Shown here: piece after piece, positions 37,945 through 46,308 of the stretch
Layout of the letters: every line of letters begins with the position of its first letter
How positions within the stretch are numbered: the stretch's first letter is position 1
Origin: Streptomyces bauhiniae
Lineage (GTDB): Bacteria > Actinomycetota > Actinomycetes > Streptomycetales > Streptomycetaceae
Direction of reading: 5' to 3'
Length of the DNA: 64,000 nt
NCBI RefSeq assembly: GCF_004784475.1
Contig: NZ_SRRT01000002.1
Span: 953,704-1,017,703, forward strand
Made by a program: the position numbers and the translations under genes
Notes under the pieces: model-generated
Told to the model about the DNA's origin: nothing
Databases searched by the model: none
Seen by the model: only the letters and a program-made list of their open reading frames with translations

Positions 37945-39266
37945 GCGGACTCCTCCTGACGCGGTGCGGGGCGGCCGAGGCCGAGGTGGTCACGCAGGGT
38001 GCGGCCCTGGTACTCGGTGCGCAGCACACCGCGTTCCTGGAGCAGCGGCACGACCCGGTCCACGAACTCGTCGAGGCCGCCGGGGGTGAGGTGGGGTACG
38101 AGGATGAAGCCGTCGGCCGCGTCGGTCTGTACGTGTTCGTCCATGGCGGCGGCGACCGAGCCGGGGGTGCCGATGAAGGACTGGCGGGCGGTGAGTTCGA
38201 TGGCCAGCTCGCGGATGGAGAGGTGCTTCTCCTCGGCGAGGGCCCGCCAGCGGGCCGCGATGCCGAAGCGGTCGGCCATGTGGGCCCAGCCCTGGGCGAG
38301 TTCGCCGTCCGGTACCGGTTCGACGTCGGGGAGCGGTCCGTCGGGGTCGTAGCCGGTGAGGTCGCGGCCCCAGACGTTCTCCAGCGTGGCGATGGCGGTC
38401 TGCGGGCTGACCTGCTGCCGCCGGATGTGCGCGGCGCGTTCCTGCGCGTCGGCCTCGCTGTCGCCGAGGACGACGGTCGCGGCGGGCAGGATCTTGAGCT
38501 GGTCCGGGGTGCGCCCGTACCGGGCCAGGCGGCCCTTGACGTCGGCGTGGAAGGCGCGGCCCGCCTCCAGGGTGCCGTGCCGGCTGAAGACGATGTCGGC
38601 GGTGCGCGCGGCGAACTCGCGGCCCTCGTCGGAGTCCCCGGCCTGGATGAGGACGGGGTGCACCTGGGGCGAGTGGGGCAGTGTGGCCCGGGCGGTGATG
38701 TCGAACTGGGGCCCGCTGTGCCGCACGGTGTGCGGGGTGCCGCCGCTGGGCCAGGAGTCCCACAGGGCGCGGGCCACCTCCACGAACTCGGCGGCGCGGG
38801 TGTAGCGGTCGGCGCGGTCGAGGTAGCCGCCGCGCCGGAAGTTCTCGCCGGTGAACGCGTCGGAGGAGGTCACGATGTTCCACGCGGCCCGGCCCCCGGA
38901 GAGGTGGTCCAAGGTGGCGAACCTGCGCGCGAGTTCGTACGGCTCGTTGAAGGTGGCGTTGACGGTGGCGGCCAGTCCGAGGTGCTCGGTGACGGCGGCG
39001 AGCGCGTTCAGCACCGTCAGCGACTCGGGGCGGCCGACCACGTCCAAGTCGTGGATACGGCCCTTGCGTTCGCGCAGCCGCAGCCCCTCGGCGAGGAAGA
39101 AGAAGTCGAACCGGCCGCGTTCGGCGGTGCGGGCCAGGTGCTGGAAGGAGGAGAAGTCGATCTGGCTGCGGGAGCCGGGGTCGCGCCACACGGTGGTGCT
39201 GTTGACGCCGGGGAAGTGCGCGGCGAGGTGGACCTGCTTGCGTCGGGCGGGAGTTGAAGCGCTCAC
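37941..39266 (-). CDS. NtaA/SnaA/DszA-family FMNH2-dependent monooxygenase
   Basis: 441 aa. VHLAAHFPGVNSTTVWRDPG, ERGRFDFFFLAEGLRLRERK, LDHLSGGRAAWNIVTSSDAF (family hallmark NxVTS), VQAGDS-type region HPVLIQAGDSDEGREFAAR. DszA-type enzymes cleave C-S bonds in sulfones. GTG overlaps the preceding stop (GTGA). The C-terminus GRTLRDHLGLGRPA is nearly the same as that of the neighbouring LLM gene, suggesting related ancestry or domain shuffling. Confidence 0.92.
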   Translation of the reverse strand: MSASTPARRKQVHLAAHFPGVNSTTVWRDPGSRSQIDFSSFQHLARTAERGRFDFFFLAEGLRLRERKGRIHDLDVVGRPESLTVLNALAAVTEHLGLAATVNATFNEPYELARRFATLDHLSGGRAAWNIVTSSDAFTGENFRRGGYLDRADRYTRAAEFVEVARALWDSWPSGGTPHTVRHSGPQFDITARATLPHSPQVHPVLIQAGDSDEGREFAARTADIVFSRHGTLEAGRAFHADVKGRLARYGRTPDQLKILPAATVVLGDSEADAQERAAHIRRQQVSPQTAIATLENVWGRDLTGYDPDGPLPDVEPVPDGELAQGWAHMADRFGIAARWRALAEEKHLSIRELAIELTARQSFIGTPGSVAAAMDEHVQTDAADGFILVPHLTPGGLDEFVDRVVPLLQERGVLRTEYQGRTLRDHLGLGRPAPRQEESA

Positions 39267-40249
39267 AGCGCGGCCTCCGTCCGTACGGCGTAGCGGCTGT
39301 CGGGCCGGGCCAGGCCGAGGTGGTCACGCAGGGTGCGGCCGGTGTGGGTGGCGCGGAAGAGGCCGCGGGCGCGCAGGGCGGGTACGACGTCGTGGATCAC
39401 GGCGGGCAGTTCCTCCGTGGGGTCGGTGAGGGCGAGGTGGAAGCCGTCCGTACCGGCCTCGGCGTGCCAGTGGGCGAGCAACTCCGGTAGCTTGTCCGGG
39501 GTTTCGGCGATCCGTATCAGCACGCGCAGGTCGTCCCGGCCGGCCCGGCTCAGCAGTTCGGTGCGGGCCTCGCGGGCGGTGGCCGGGCTGTCCGCGTCCA
39601 GCAGGACGATCTCGGCGTACTGAGCGGCCAACTCCCACCGTGCGTCGCGGCCTTGGGCGTCGAGCGCGACCGCGATCGGCGGCCGCCCCTGCGGTGGCCG
39701 GGGCACGATGGACGGTCCCCGGACCGAGAAGTGCGGCCCGTCGAAGTCGATGTAGTGCAGCTTGTCGCGGTCGATGAAGCGGCCGGTGCCGGCGTCCCGT
39801 ATCTCGGCGTCGTCCTCCCAACTGTCCCAGAGCCGGGCGGCGACCTCGGCGGCGTCGGCGGCCTCCGCCCACAGCTCGGCTTCGGGGGCGGGGGCGCGGC
39901 GGCCGACGGCGCGGGCCGCTTCCCCGGTGGTGGAGACGTCGACCAGCCAGCCGGCCCGGCCCTCGCTGACGAAATCCAGGGTGGCGAGGGCACTGGAGGT
40001 GTGGAAGGGCTCGGTGTGGGTGGTGGTGACCGTGGGGATCAGGCCGATGTGGCTGGTGCGGGCGGCGGCGTGGGCCAGTACGGCGACGGCGTCGAGGCGG
40101 CCGTCGCCGTCGGCGGGGTCCAGGGAGTCGTCGAGGGTGACGAAGTCGAGGGCACCGAGTTCGGCGAGCTGGACCAGGCCGGTCCAGTGGGCGGCGGAGC
40201 GGGGCCCGGCGCTGCCGAGGCCGACGGAGAGATGGAGTTCGCGGGTCAT
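39263..40249 (-). CDS. LLM-class monooxygenase (short NtaA/DmoA-like)
   Basis: 328 aa. LGALDFVTLDDSLDP, AARTSHIGLIPTVTTTHTEP, LATLDFVSEGRAGWLVDVST, AAQYAEIVLLDADSP. Ends with GRTLRDHLGLARP. A luciferase-like barrel using reduced FMN; probable role in oxidative desulfurisation with its neighbours. Lies 14 bp downstream of a binding-protein gene's stop in the same operon. Confidence 0.88.
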   Translation of the reverse strand: MTRELHLSVGLGSAGPRSAAHWTGLVQLAELGALDFVTLDDSLDPADGDGRLDAVAVLAHAAARTSHIGLIPTVTTTHTEPFHTSSALATLDFVSEGRAGWLVDVSTTGEAARAVGRRAPAPEAELWAEAADAAEVAARLWDSWEDDAEIRDAGTGRFIDRDKLHYIDFDGPHFSVRGPSIVPRPPQGRPPIAVALDAQGRDARWELAAQYAEIVLLDADSPATAREARTELLSRAGRDDLRVLIRIAETPDKLPELLAHWHAEAGTDGFHLALTDPTEELPAVIHDVVPALRARGLFRATHTGRTLRDHLGLARPDSRYAVRTEAAL

Positions 40250-40263
40250 GCTGTCCCCCTCCC

Positions 40264-41244
40264 CTACTTCCCGGCCTTGGGCAGGCCGGGCGGATTGATC
40301 TCGGACTTGGTCACGGCCTCGTCGGACAGCCCCCAGCGCTTGAGCACCTTCGCGTAAGTGCCGTTCTCGATCACGTGGTTGAGGGCGTCGGCGAGCGGCT
40401 TGGCGAGACCGCTGTCCTTCTTGGTGGTGGCCGCGATGAGGCCCTGGAGGGTGGCGCCGGCGCCGGAGTAGGTGCCGACGACCTCGGTCTCGCCGGTGGT
40501 CGCCGCGTGGTAGGCGGCGGTCGGGTTGGGGCCGACGTAGACGTCGATGCGGCCGGAGCGGAGGGCGAGGTAGGTGTCGCTCTCGTCCTGGTAGTACTTG
40601 ATGTGGATCGGCTTACGGCCCGCCTTCTCGTTCTCCTTGCTCCACTCGACCAGGAGTTTCTCCTGGTTGGTGCCGCTGGAGACGGCGACGTTCTGCCCGG
40701 CGAGGTCGGCGGGGCCGGTGACCTTCAGGCCGCTGCCCTTCTTCGTCGAGAACCCGAGGTTGTCCTCGCGGTAGGTGGCGAAGTCGTACTTCTCCTTGCG
40801 CTCCTCGGTGACCGTGATGTTGCTGAAGCCCACGTCGTACTTGGCGCTGTCCAGGCCGACGAAGATGTTCTCCCAGGAGACGGTGTTGAGGTGCGGCTTG
40901 AGGCCGAGCACCCCGGCGACCAAGTAGGCGAGGTCGGGTTCGACGCCGATGACGGTCTTGTTGTCGGTGGCGTGGAAGCCCAGTGGCGCGGCCGAGCCCG
41001 AGGAGTCGACGATCTCCAGGGTGCCTCTCTTGCGGATCTTCTCCGGGACCTCGGCGGCGATGGAGGCGACCTGGGGCGTGGTGATCCGGTGCTGGTCGGG
41101 GCTGAGGTTGATCTTCGTGGTGGTGCCCTTGCCGGCCGCGACCTCGGCCGTGCCGCCGTCGGTGGGGTTGGCGCAGGCGGCCAGGACAAGGGCGGAGGCG
41201 AGGCCGAGTGCGGGGACGGCGATACGGCGGGCGGTGGTGGACAC
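40264..41244 (-). CDS. ABC transporter substrate-binding lipoprotein, polar amino-acid type
   Basis: 326 aa. Lipobox LVLAACANP near residue 24. Family 3 binding protein: RGTLEIVDSSGSAAPLGFHA, IGVEPDLAYLVAGVLGLKPH, ENIFVGLDSAKYDVGFSNIT, DLAGQNVAVSSGTNQE, LRSGRIDVYVGPNPTAAYHA. Related to the second binding protein at 43065-44015. Sulfur-containing amino acids such as cystine or lanthionine-like compounds are plausible ligands in this context (inference). Confidence 0.92.
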   Translation of the reverse strand: MSTTARRIAVPALGLASALVLAACANPTDGGTAEVAAGKGTTTKINLSPDQHRITTPQVASIAAEVPEKIRKRGTLEIVDSSGSAAPLGFHATDNKTVIGVEPDLAYLVAGVLGLKPHLNTVSWENIFVGLDSAKYDVGFSNITVTEERKEKYDFATYREDNLGFSTKKGSGLKVTGPADLAGQNVAVSSGTNQEKLLVEWSKENEKAGRKPIHIKYYQDESDTYLALRSGRIDVYVGPNPTAAYHAATTGETEVVGTYSGAGATLQGLIAATTKKDSGLAKPLADALNHVIENGTYAKVLKRWGLSDEAVTKSEINPPGLPKAGK

Positions 41245-41280
41245 GCGGAAATCTCCTATGCGAAAGACGAGTTGGGGTGG

Positions 41281-42045
41281 TCAGAGGACCTTGGCGAGGA
41301 AAGCGCGGGTGCGTTCGCGCTGCGGGTCGTCCAACACGGCGGACGGCGGCCCCTGTTCGACCACCGTGCCGTCGTCCATGAAGACCACGGTGTCGGCGAC
41401 CTCGCGGGCGAAGCCGATCTCGTGGGTGACGACGATCATGGTGGTGCCGGTGCGGGCCAGGTCCTTGATGACGTCCAGCACCTCACCGACCAGCTCCGGG
41501 TCGAGCGCGGAGGTGGGCTCGTCGAAGAGCAGCACCTTGGGCTCCAGGGCGAGCGCGCGGGCGATGGCGACGCGCTGCTGCTGGCCGCCGGAGAGCTGGC
41601 GCGGGTAGACGTCGGCCTTGTCGGCGAGGCCGACCCGGTCCAGCAGGCGGCGCGCGGTGGCCTCGGCCTCCTTCTTGGGGCGGCCGAGCGCGGAGACGGG
41701 GGCTTCGAGGAGGTTGTCCAGCACGGTGAGGTGCGGGAACAGGTTGAAGTTCTGGAACACGAACCCGATGTGGGTGCGCTGCTTGAGGACGTCCCGTTCC
41801 TTCAGTTCGTGCAGCTTGTTCCCGGCGCGGCGGTAGCCGATGAGTTCGCCGTCGATGCTGATCCAGCCGCTGTCGACCTTCTCCAGATGGTTGATGGTCC
41901 GCAGCAGGGTGGACTTGCCGGAACCGGAGGGGCCGAGGATCACGGTGACCTCGCCCGCCCGTACGGTCAGGTCGACCCCGCGCAGGACTTCCAGCGGGCC
42001 GAAGCTCTTGCGGACGCTGCGGACGTCCACCATGACGTCGTTCAT
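41281..42045 (-). CDS. Amino-acid ABC transporter ATP-binding protein
   Basis: 254 aa. Walker A GPSGSGKST, Q-loop FVFQNFNLFPHLTV, signature LSGGQQQRVAIARAL, Walker B VLLFDEPTSALDPE, H-loop VVTHE. GlnQ/TcyN-type importer ATPase. ATG overlaps the permease stop (ATGA). It is the only ATPase for two permeases (42042 and 46309) and two binding proteins. Confidence 0.95.
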   Translation of the reverse strand: MNDVMVDVRSVRKSFGPLEVLRGVDLTVRAGEVTVILGPSGSGKSTLLRTINHLEKVDSGWISIDGELIGYRRAGNKLHELKERDVLKQRTHIGFVFQNFNLFPHLTVLDNLLEAPVSALGRPKKEAEATARRLLDRVGLADKADVYPRQLSGGQQQRVAIARALALEPKVLLFDEPTSALDPELVGEVLDVIKDLARTGTTMIVVTHEIGFAREVADTVVFMDDGTVVEQGPPSAVLDDPQRERTRAFLAKVL

Positions 42046-43046
42046 CGGCTCTCTCCCCCGAGGTGAAGTGCGGTGACGGGTGCCTCGCGCCGGGCGGCGG
42101 CCGCGCGCAGGTCGCGCAGGAAGCGGCGGGCCCGCTGGAGCGGGGTGGGCGGCGGGGTGCGGTCGGCGCCGCGGGCGTAGCGGCGCTCCACGTAGTACTG
42201 GGCGATGGACAGCAGCGAGGTCAGCAGGACGTACCAGGCGGTGGCGACGAGCAGCAGCGGGATCACGCGGCCGTTGCGGCCGTAGACGACCTGGACCTGG
42301 TAGAACAGCTCGCCGATGGCCATCACGTAGACCACCGAGGTGCCCTTGAGCAGGCCGATGATCTCGTTGCCGGCGGTGGGCAGGATGGCGCGCATGGCCT
42401 GGGGCAGCACGATCCGGCGGATCTGCCGCAGCCGGGGGATGCCGAGCGCGGCGGCGGCCTCGCGCTGTCCGGAGTCGACGGAGAGGACTCCGCCCCGGAC
42501 GATCTCGGCGGCGTAGGCGGCCTGGTGGAGGGTGAGGCCGATGACGGCGGCGCCGATGGTGCCGATCAGGCTGTCGCTGTCGACGGACCAGAAGACGGGC
42601 CCGAACGGGATGCCGACGCCGAGGCGTTCGTAGAGGGCGCTCAGATTGAACCAGAACACGAGCTGCACGATCATCGGGATGGACCGGAACACCCAGATAT
42701 AGGTCCAGGCGACGGTCTGCAGCACCGGGCTGTGCGAGAGCCGCATGAAGGCGAGCACCGTGCCGAGGAGGAAGCCCAACACGGTCGCGTAGGCGGTGAG
42801 TTGGAGGGTGACCCAGACGGCCTGGACGATCGTCTCGGACAGCACGTAGTCGCCGAAGACCCGCCATTCCCAGACCGGGTTGGTGGCGAGCCCGTGCGTG
42901 AACTGGGCGACCAGTACGAGCACGGCGGCGGCCCCGGCCCAGCGGGCGGGGTGCCGGGCGGGAACGACCTTGAAGGCGGCCGGGTCCGCGGTGGCGGGCG
43001 GCACGCGGGGCGCGGCCGGGGCGGTGTCGGGGGCGGCGGTGGTCAT
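42042..43046 (-). CDS. Amino-acid ABC transporter permease
   Basis: 334 aa HisM/GlnP-type permease: FGDYVLSETIVQAVWVTLQL, WVFRSIPMIVQLVFWFNLSA, LTLHQAAYAAEIVRGGVLSV, EAAAALGIPRLRQIRRIVLP (EAA loop), GNEIIGLLKGTSVVYVMAIG. It has a 50-residue Pro/Ala-rich N-terminal extension. Very similar to the divergent permease at 46309; both carry GVGIPFGP. Confidence 0.94.
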   Translation of the reverse strand: MTTAAPDTAPAAPRVPPATADPAAFKVVPARHPARWAGAAAVLVLVAQFTHGLATNPVWEWRVFGDYVLSETIVQAVWVTLQLTAYATVLGFLLGTVLAFMRLSHSPVLQTVAWTYIWVFRSIPMIVQLVFWFNLSALYERLGVGIPFGPVFWSVDSDSLIGTIGAAVIGLTLHQAAYAAEIVRGGVLSVDSGQREAAAALGIPRLRQIRRIVLPQAMRAILPTAGNEIIGLLKGTSVVYVMAIGELFYQVQVVYGRNGRVIPLLLVATAWYVLLTSLLSIAQYYVERRYARGADRTPPPTPLQRARRFLRDLRAAAARREAPVTALHLGGESR

Positions 43047-43064
43047 GGTGGGTTCCGTCGCTTC

Positions 43065-44015
43065 TCAGGTGTGCTCGGGCGGGCTGATCCGCGAGCTGTC
43101 GATGGCGGAGCCGGTGGTGCCCCACTTCTTGAGGATGCGGTCGTAAGTACCGTTCTCGATCAGCTCGTTGACGGCCGCCTGGAACGCCTTGGTCAGCTTC
43201 GAGCCCTTCTTGAAGGCGAAGCCGACGTCGAGGCGGTGGTACTCGCCGAGGAACGCGGTGTGCGCGGCGGGCTGGGCGGCCTGGTAGCGCAGTCCGTTGA
43301 TGGTCGACATGATCACGTCGATACGGCCCTGCTGGAGCGCGGTGATCGTCGCCCCGTTCTCCGCGTACACCTTCACCTCGTACGGCTTCTTGCCGGCCTT
43401 GGCGCACACCCCCTTCTGCGCGGCGAGGGTGGCCTCGAAGGTGGTGCCGGCGTTGATGCCGACGGTGCGGCCGCAGAGCTGGGTGAGTTCGGTGATCTTC
43501 TTGCCGAAGGAGGTGTCGCCCTGCTTCACGGCGAAGCCCTGGCCGTCGTCGATGTAGGTGACGAAGTCGATGGTCTTCAGCCGCTCGGTGGTGACGCCGA
43601 AGTTGCCGGTGCCCACGTCGTACTTGCCGCTGCCGAGGGCGGGGAGGATGGTCTCGAAGGAGGCGTCCTGCCGCTCCAGTCTGATCCCGAGCACCTTGGC
43701 GACCGCCGAGGCGATGTCGATGTCCTGGCCCTGGGGGGTGCGGGAGCCGTTCGGGTAGTACGCGGAGGGCGGCGCGCCGACCGAGCTGCCGATACGCAGG
43801 GTGCCGGCGGCGCGTACGTCGGCGGGCAGCAGGGCGGCGGCGGAGTCGACCTTGTGGACGGCGGCCACGGGGTCGGCGGTGGGCGCGGGCGAGCCGCCCG
43901 CCGCGGTCGCGTCGGCGGGGTCGCCGGAGCCGCATCCGGTCAAGGCCAGCAGGGGCAGGAGCGCGGCGGCGGCCACGAGCGGGCGCGTGCGGCCGGGGAT
44001 GCCGGGGAGCTTCAC
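43065..44015 (-). CDS. ABC transporter substrate-binding lipoprotein, polar amino-acid type
   Basis: 316 aa. Lipobox LLALTGCGSG near residue 28. LRIGSSVGAPPSAYYPNGSR, GQDIDIASAVAKVLGIRLE, LPALGSGKYDVGTGNFGVTT, CGRTVGINAGTTFE, LQQGRIDVIMSTINGLRYQA. Second binding protein of the transporter, perhaps extending its substrate range or serving the second permease. ATG overlaps the stop of the acetyltransferase gene (ATGA). Confidence 0.92.
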   Translation of the reverse strand: MKLPGIPGRTRPLVAAAALLPLLALTGCGSGDPADATAAGGSPAPTADPVAAVHKVDSAAALLPADVRAAGTLRIGSSVGAPPSAYYPNGSRTPQGQDIDIASAVAKVLGIRLERQDASFETILPALGSGKYDVGTGNFGVTTERLKTIDFVTYIDDGQGFAVKQGDTSFGKKITELTQLCGRTVGINAGTTFEATLAAQKGVCAKAGKKPYEVKVYAENGATITALQQGRIDVIMSTINGLRYQAAQPAAHTAFLGEYHRLDVGFAFKKGSKLTKAFQAAVNELIENGTYDRILKKWGTTGSAIDSSRISPPEHT

Positions 44016-44587
44016 TGGGCGGTGGCCTTTCCGGTGCGGAGGTCTTCTGGCTGTCCGGTCTCGGGCTGTCCGGTCTCGGGCTGTCCGGTCCGGGCGGGTC
44101 TTTCGAGGTGTTTCTCGAAGGGCAGCGGGCCGATGGACTCCGGGTCGGCCTCGGTGTCGAAGAGCGGGCGGTAGCCGGTGTTGAGGTACAGCGCGCGGGC
44201 CTCGGGCTGGCGGGGGCCGGTGGTGAGGTAGATCCGCCGGTAGCCGCGGGCACGGGCCTCGCGTTCCAGTTCGGCGACGACCTCGCGGGCCAGGCCCCGG
44301 CGGCGGTGGCCGGAGTGGGTCCAGATCCGCTTCAGCTCGGCGGTGGCCGCGTCGTACCGGCGGAAGGCGCCGCCCGCGACGGGTTCGCCGCCCTCCAGGA
44401 TCAGCAGCAGGACACCGCCGTGCGGCGCGGTGAACTCCTCGTCGGGATAGCGGGCGAGTTCGGCGTGCGCGTCCTTGCCGTAGCGGGCGGAGTACTCCTC
44501 GCCGAGCTCGCGCAGCAGCGGGCGTACCCGTGGGTCGGAGACGGTCACCTGGACGACCGACCGCTCGGAGAGGGCGGGCAGGCTCAC
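44012..44587 (-). CDS. GNAT-family N-acetyltransferase
   Basis: 191 aa from GTG 44587, overlapping the upstream stop (GTGA). LLLILEGGEPVAGGAFRRYD, ELKRIWTHSGHRRRGLAREV (acetyl-CoA loop RRRGLA), LEREARARGYRRIYLTTGPR, ARALYLNTGYRPLF. In sulfur operons such enzymes are proposed to acetylate sulfur amino acids such as S-alkylcysteines. The last 25 residues contain TGQPE repeats encoded by a 15-bp tandem repeat. Confidence 0.9.
   Translation of the reverse strand: MSLPALSERSVVQVTVSDPRVRPLLRELGEEYSARYGKDAHAELARYPDEEFTAPHGGVLLLILEGGEPVAGGAFRRYDAATAELKRIWTHSGHRRRGLAREVVAELEREARARGYRRIYLTTGPRQPEARALYLNTGYRPLFDTEADPESIGPLPFEKHLERPARTGQPETGQPETGQPEDLRTGKATAQ
44051..44095 (-). repeat. 15-bp tandem repeat, 3 copies
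   Basis: Unit ctgtccggtctcggg (plus strand) at 44051-44065 and 44066-44080, and a third copy at 44081-44095 with a diverged end. Encodes the TGQPE repeats in the C-terminal tail of the acetyltransferase; in frame, so length can vary without breaking the protein. Confidence 0.9.
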
Positions 44588-45708
44588 TCGCCCACCGCCG
44601 TGAGCGGGCCGGTGGCGGCCGCGCGGGCGGCGTCCCGCTTGGCGACCTCCTCGCGGACGATCGGGATGACGTGGCGGCCGAAGTCGATGGCGTCGCCGAG
44701 CAGGTCGTAGCCGCGCGCGGAGAGGATGTCGACGCCGAGGTCGTAGTAGTCGAGGAGGGCCTGGGCGACGGTCTCCGGGGTGCCGACCAGGGCGTTGGAG
44801 TTGCCCGCGCCGCCGGTCGCGGCGGCGGTCGGCGTCCACAGGGCGCGGTCGTAGCGCTCGCCCGCCTCGGCGATGGCGATCAGACGCTGCGAGCCGGCGT
44901 TCTCGGGGGCGCCGCCGCGGCGGTGGCGGACGAGGCCCGCCTCGCGGCGCTCCTTGATCGCGCCGACCGTACGGTGCGCCTTCTCCCAGGCCAGCTCCTC
45001 GGTGGGGGCGATGATCGGGCGGAAGGCGACCTGGATGCGGGGCACGTCGGTGCGGCCGGCCTCGCGGGCGGCGGCCTTGACCTTCTCGATCTGCGCGGCG
45101 GTCTCGGCCAGCGGCTCGCCCCACAGGCAGTAGATGTCGGCCTCGGCGCCTCCGGCGGCGTACGCGGCGGCCGAGGAGCCGCCGAACGAGACGCCGGGGC
45201 GCGGCTGTTGGACGGGGAAGACGTCGCTGACGAAGTCGTGGAACCGGTAGTGCTCGCCCTCGTGGTCGAACGCCTCGTGGGTGGTCCAGATCTTCTTGAC
45301 GATTCCGATGTACTCGCGGGTGCGGGCGTACCGCTCGTCCTTGGTGAGGGTGTCGCCCTCGCGGCGCTGTTCGTGGTCGTTGCCGCCGGTGATGAAGTGG
45401 ACGGTGAGCCGGCCGTCGCTGATCTGGTCCAGGGTGGCGAAGGTCTTCGCGGCGAAGGTGGGGTACGAGACATTGGGCCGGTGGGCGAGCAGAAGCTGCA
45501 GCCGGTCGGTGCGGGCGGCGATGTACGCGGCAGCGGGCGCGGGGTCCGGGGAGCCGGAGCCGTAGGCGAACAGCACCCGGTCCCAGCCGTGGTCCTCGTG
45601 GGCCCGGGCGAGGCGGAGGGTGTAGTCCTTGTCGAAGGCCGCGCCCGAGCGCGGGGTGGTTTCGGAGCCGTCGTTGGTCGCGGCTATGCCGAGGAACTCC
45701 ACTGGCAT
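44584..45708 (-). CDS. LLM-class flavin-dependent monooxygenase (SsuD-like)
   Basis: 374 aa, alkanesulfonate-monooxygenase type: DHGWDRVLFAYGSGSPDP, YPTFAAKTFATLDQISDGRL, VHFITGGNDHEQRREGD (hallmark), SFGGSSAAAYAAGGAEADIY, WGEPLAETAAQIEKV. Would release sulfite from sulfonates using FMNH2. First structural gene of the ten-gene operon 45708-36261; a leader peptide lies 242 bp upstream. Confidence 0.93.
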   Translation of the reverse strand: MPVEFLGIAATNDGSETTPRSGAAFDKDYTLRLARAHEDHGWDRVLFAYGSGSPDPAPAAAYIAARTDRLQLLLAHRPNVSYPTFAAKTFATLDQISDGRLTVHFITGGNDHEQRREGDTLTKDERYARTREYIGIVKKIWTTHEAFDHEGEHYRFHDFVSDVFPVQQPRPGVSFGGSSAAAYAAGGAEADIYCLWGEPLAETAAQIEKVKAAAREAGRTDVPRIQVAFRPIIAPTEELAWEKAHRTVGAIKERREAGLVRHRRGGAPENAGSQRLIAIAEAGERYDRALWTPTAAATGGAGNSNALVGTPETVAQALLDYYDLGVDILSARGYDLLGDAIDFGRHVIPIVREEVAKRDAARAAATGPLTAVGE

Positions 45709-45902
45709 GAGTGAGCCTTTCCGGCGAAAGAGCGCAGGCGTGCAGGACCGAGCAGGCGTACAGAACTGAACTGCCGTGCGTAGTAAGCAAGTTGATGAAG
45801 CGTCAGGACAATGACGTCAGAAATGCGGCGTGACGACGACGGGCGTCGGGTGGAACGGTGCGGCGGCAGCGCGCGGAAGGGTGGGCATCGGCCCGCGCCG
45901 GG

Positions 45903-45960
45903 GTTGCGCCGGCGGAGGGAAAGGGCCGGTCAGACGGCCCGCTGCCGAGTCAGGCGCAAC
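45903..45960 (-). promoter_or_regulatory. Putative cysteine attenuator following the leader peptide
   Basis: In the leftward RNA, GUUGCGCC (45960 to 45953), which contains the second Cys codon and most of the first, is perfectly complementary to GGCGCAAC (45910 to 45903). A second hairpin, GGGCCG-UCUGAC-CGGCCC (45940 to 45923), lies between them. A ribosome on the Cys codons would prevent the long-range pairing. Geometry is seen; function is inferred. Confidence 0.55.
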
Positions 45961-46027
45961 ACGAGGACGACCACACTCGACCGAAGTCGATGTGATCGCG
46001 CGTGACCAAGCGCTGCTGGGCATCCAT
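45950..46027 (-). CDS. Cys-Cys leader peptide upstream of sulfur operon
   Basis: 25 codons from ATG 46027 to TGA 45950: MDAQQRLVTRDHIDFGRVW then SSSCCA. It fits the actinobacterial leader-peptide pattern LVxRxHIDxxRVxS...C found ahead of sulfur-assimilation operons. Tandem Cys codons TGT TGC sit just before the stop. The -10 sequence TCAATT ends 6 nt before the ATG, so the transcript probably begins at the start codon. Expected to sense cysteinyl-tRNA and control readthrough into the downstream operon (inference). Confidence 0.78.
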   Translation of the reverse strand: MDAQQRLVTRDHIDFGRVWSSSCCA

Positions 46028-46033
46028 GCGGTC

Positions 46034-46063
46034 AATTGAGCAGCGCATCTCGCTTTTCGTCAA
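46034..46063 (-). promoter_or_regulatory. Promoter for leader peptide and leftward sulfur operon
   Basis: -35 TTGACG (46063-46058) and -10 TCAATT (46039-46034) with an 18-bp spacer; six bases separate the -10 from the leader ATG, implying a leaderless start. Confidence 0.6.
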
Positions 46064-46124
46064 CCCATGACCGCATGTCGGACCACAACCGACCGGGTGT
46101 CCGGTGTGGTTGCCGGAGGTGTGG

Positions 46125-46155
46125 TTGACAGACATGTGCGGTACACCCATACGAT
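46125..46155 (+). promoter_or_regulatory. Promoter for divergent permease gene
   Basis: Consensus TTGACA at 46125-46130, followed by CATACG (17-bp spacing) or TACGAT (19-bp spacing, 46150-46155). The 10-bp direct repeat ggtgtggttg at 46103-46112 and 46118-46127 abuts and overlaps the -35, a likely regulator site. Confidence 0.5.
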
Positions 46156-46308
46156 CGACGGCGGACGGGCCTGCCACATGGCGGGCTCCTCCGGTCGCGT
46201 TGAGGGACGCGGCACGTGACGACGCAGGCCACCGGCCGCACCGTACGCGAGTACGTGTGCCACCGGACGGTCACCCACGTCCGCACCTCCCTCCCGGAGC
46301 GTCTACCG

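Noticed and set aside
46131..46308. A third Cys leader peptide before the permease gene at 46309
   Set aside because: I read the three plus frames; none gives the LVxRxHxDL pattern or adjacent Cys codons. Only a single Cys in the in-frame upstream extension was seen.
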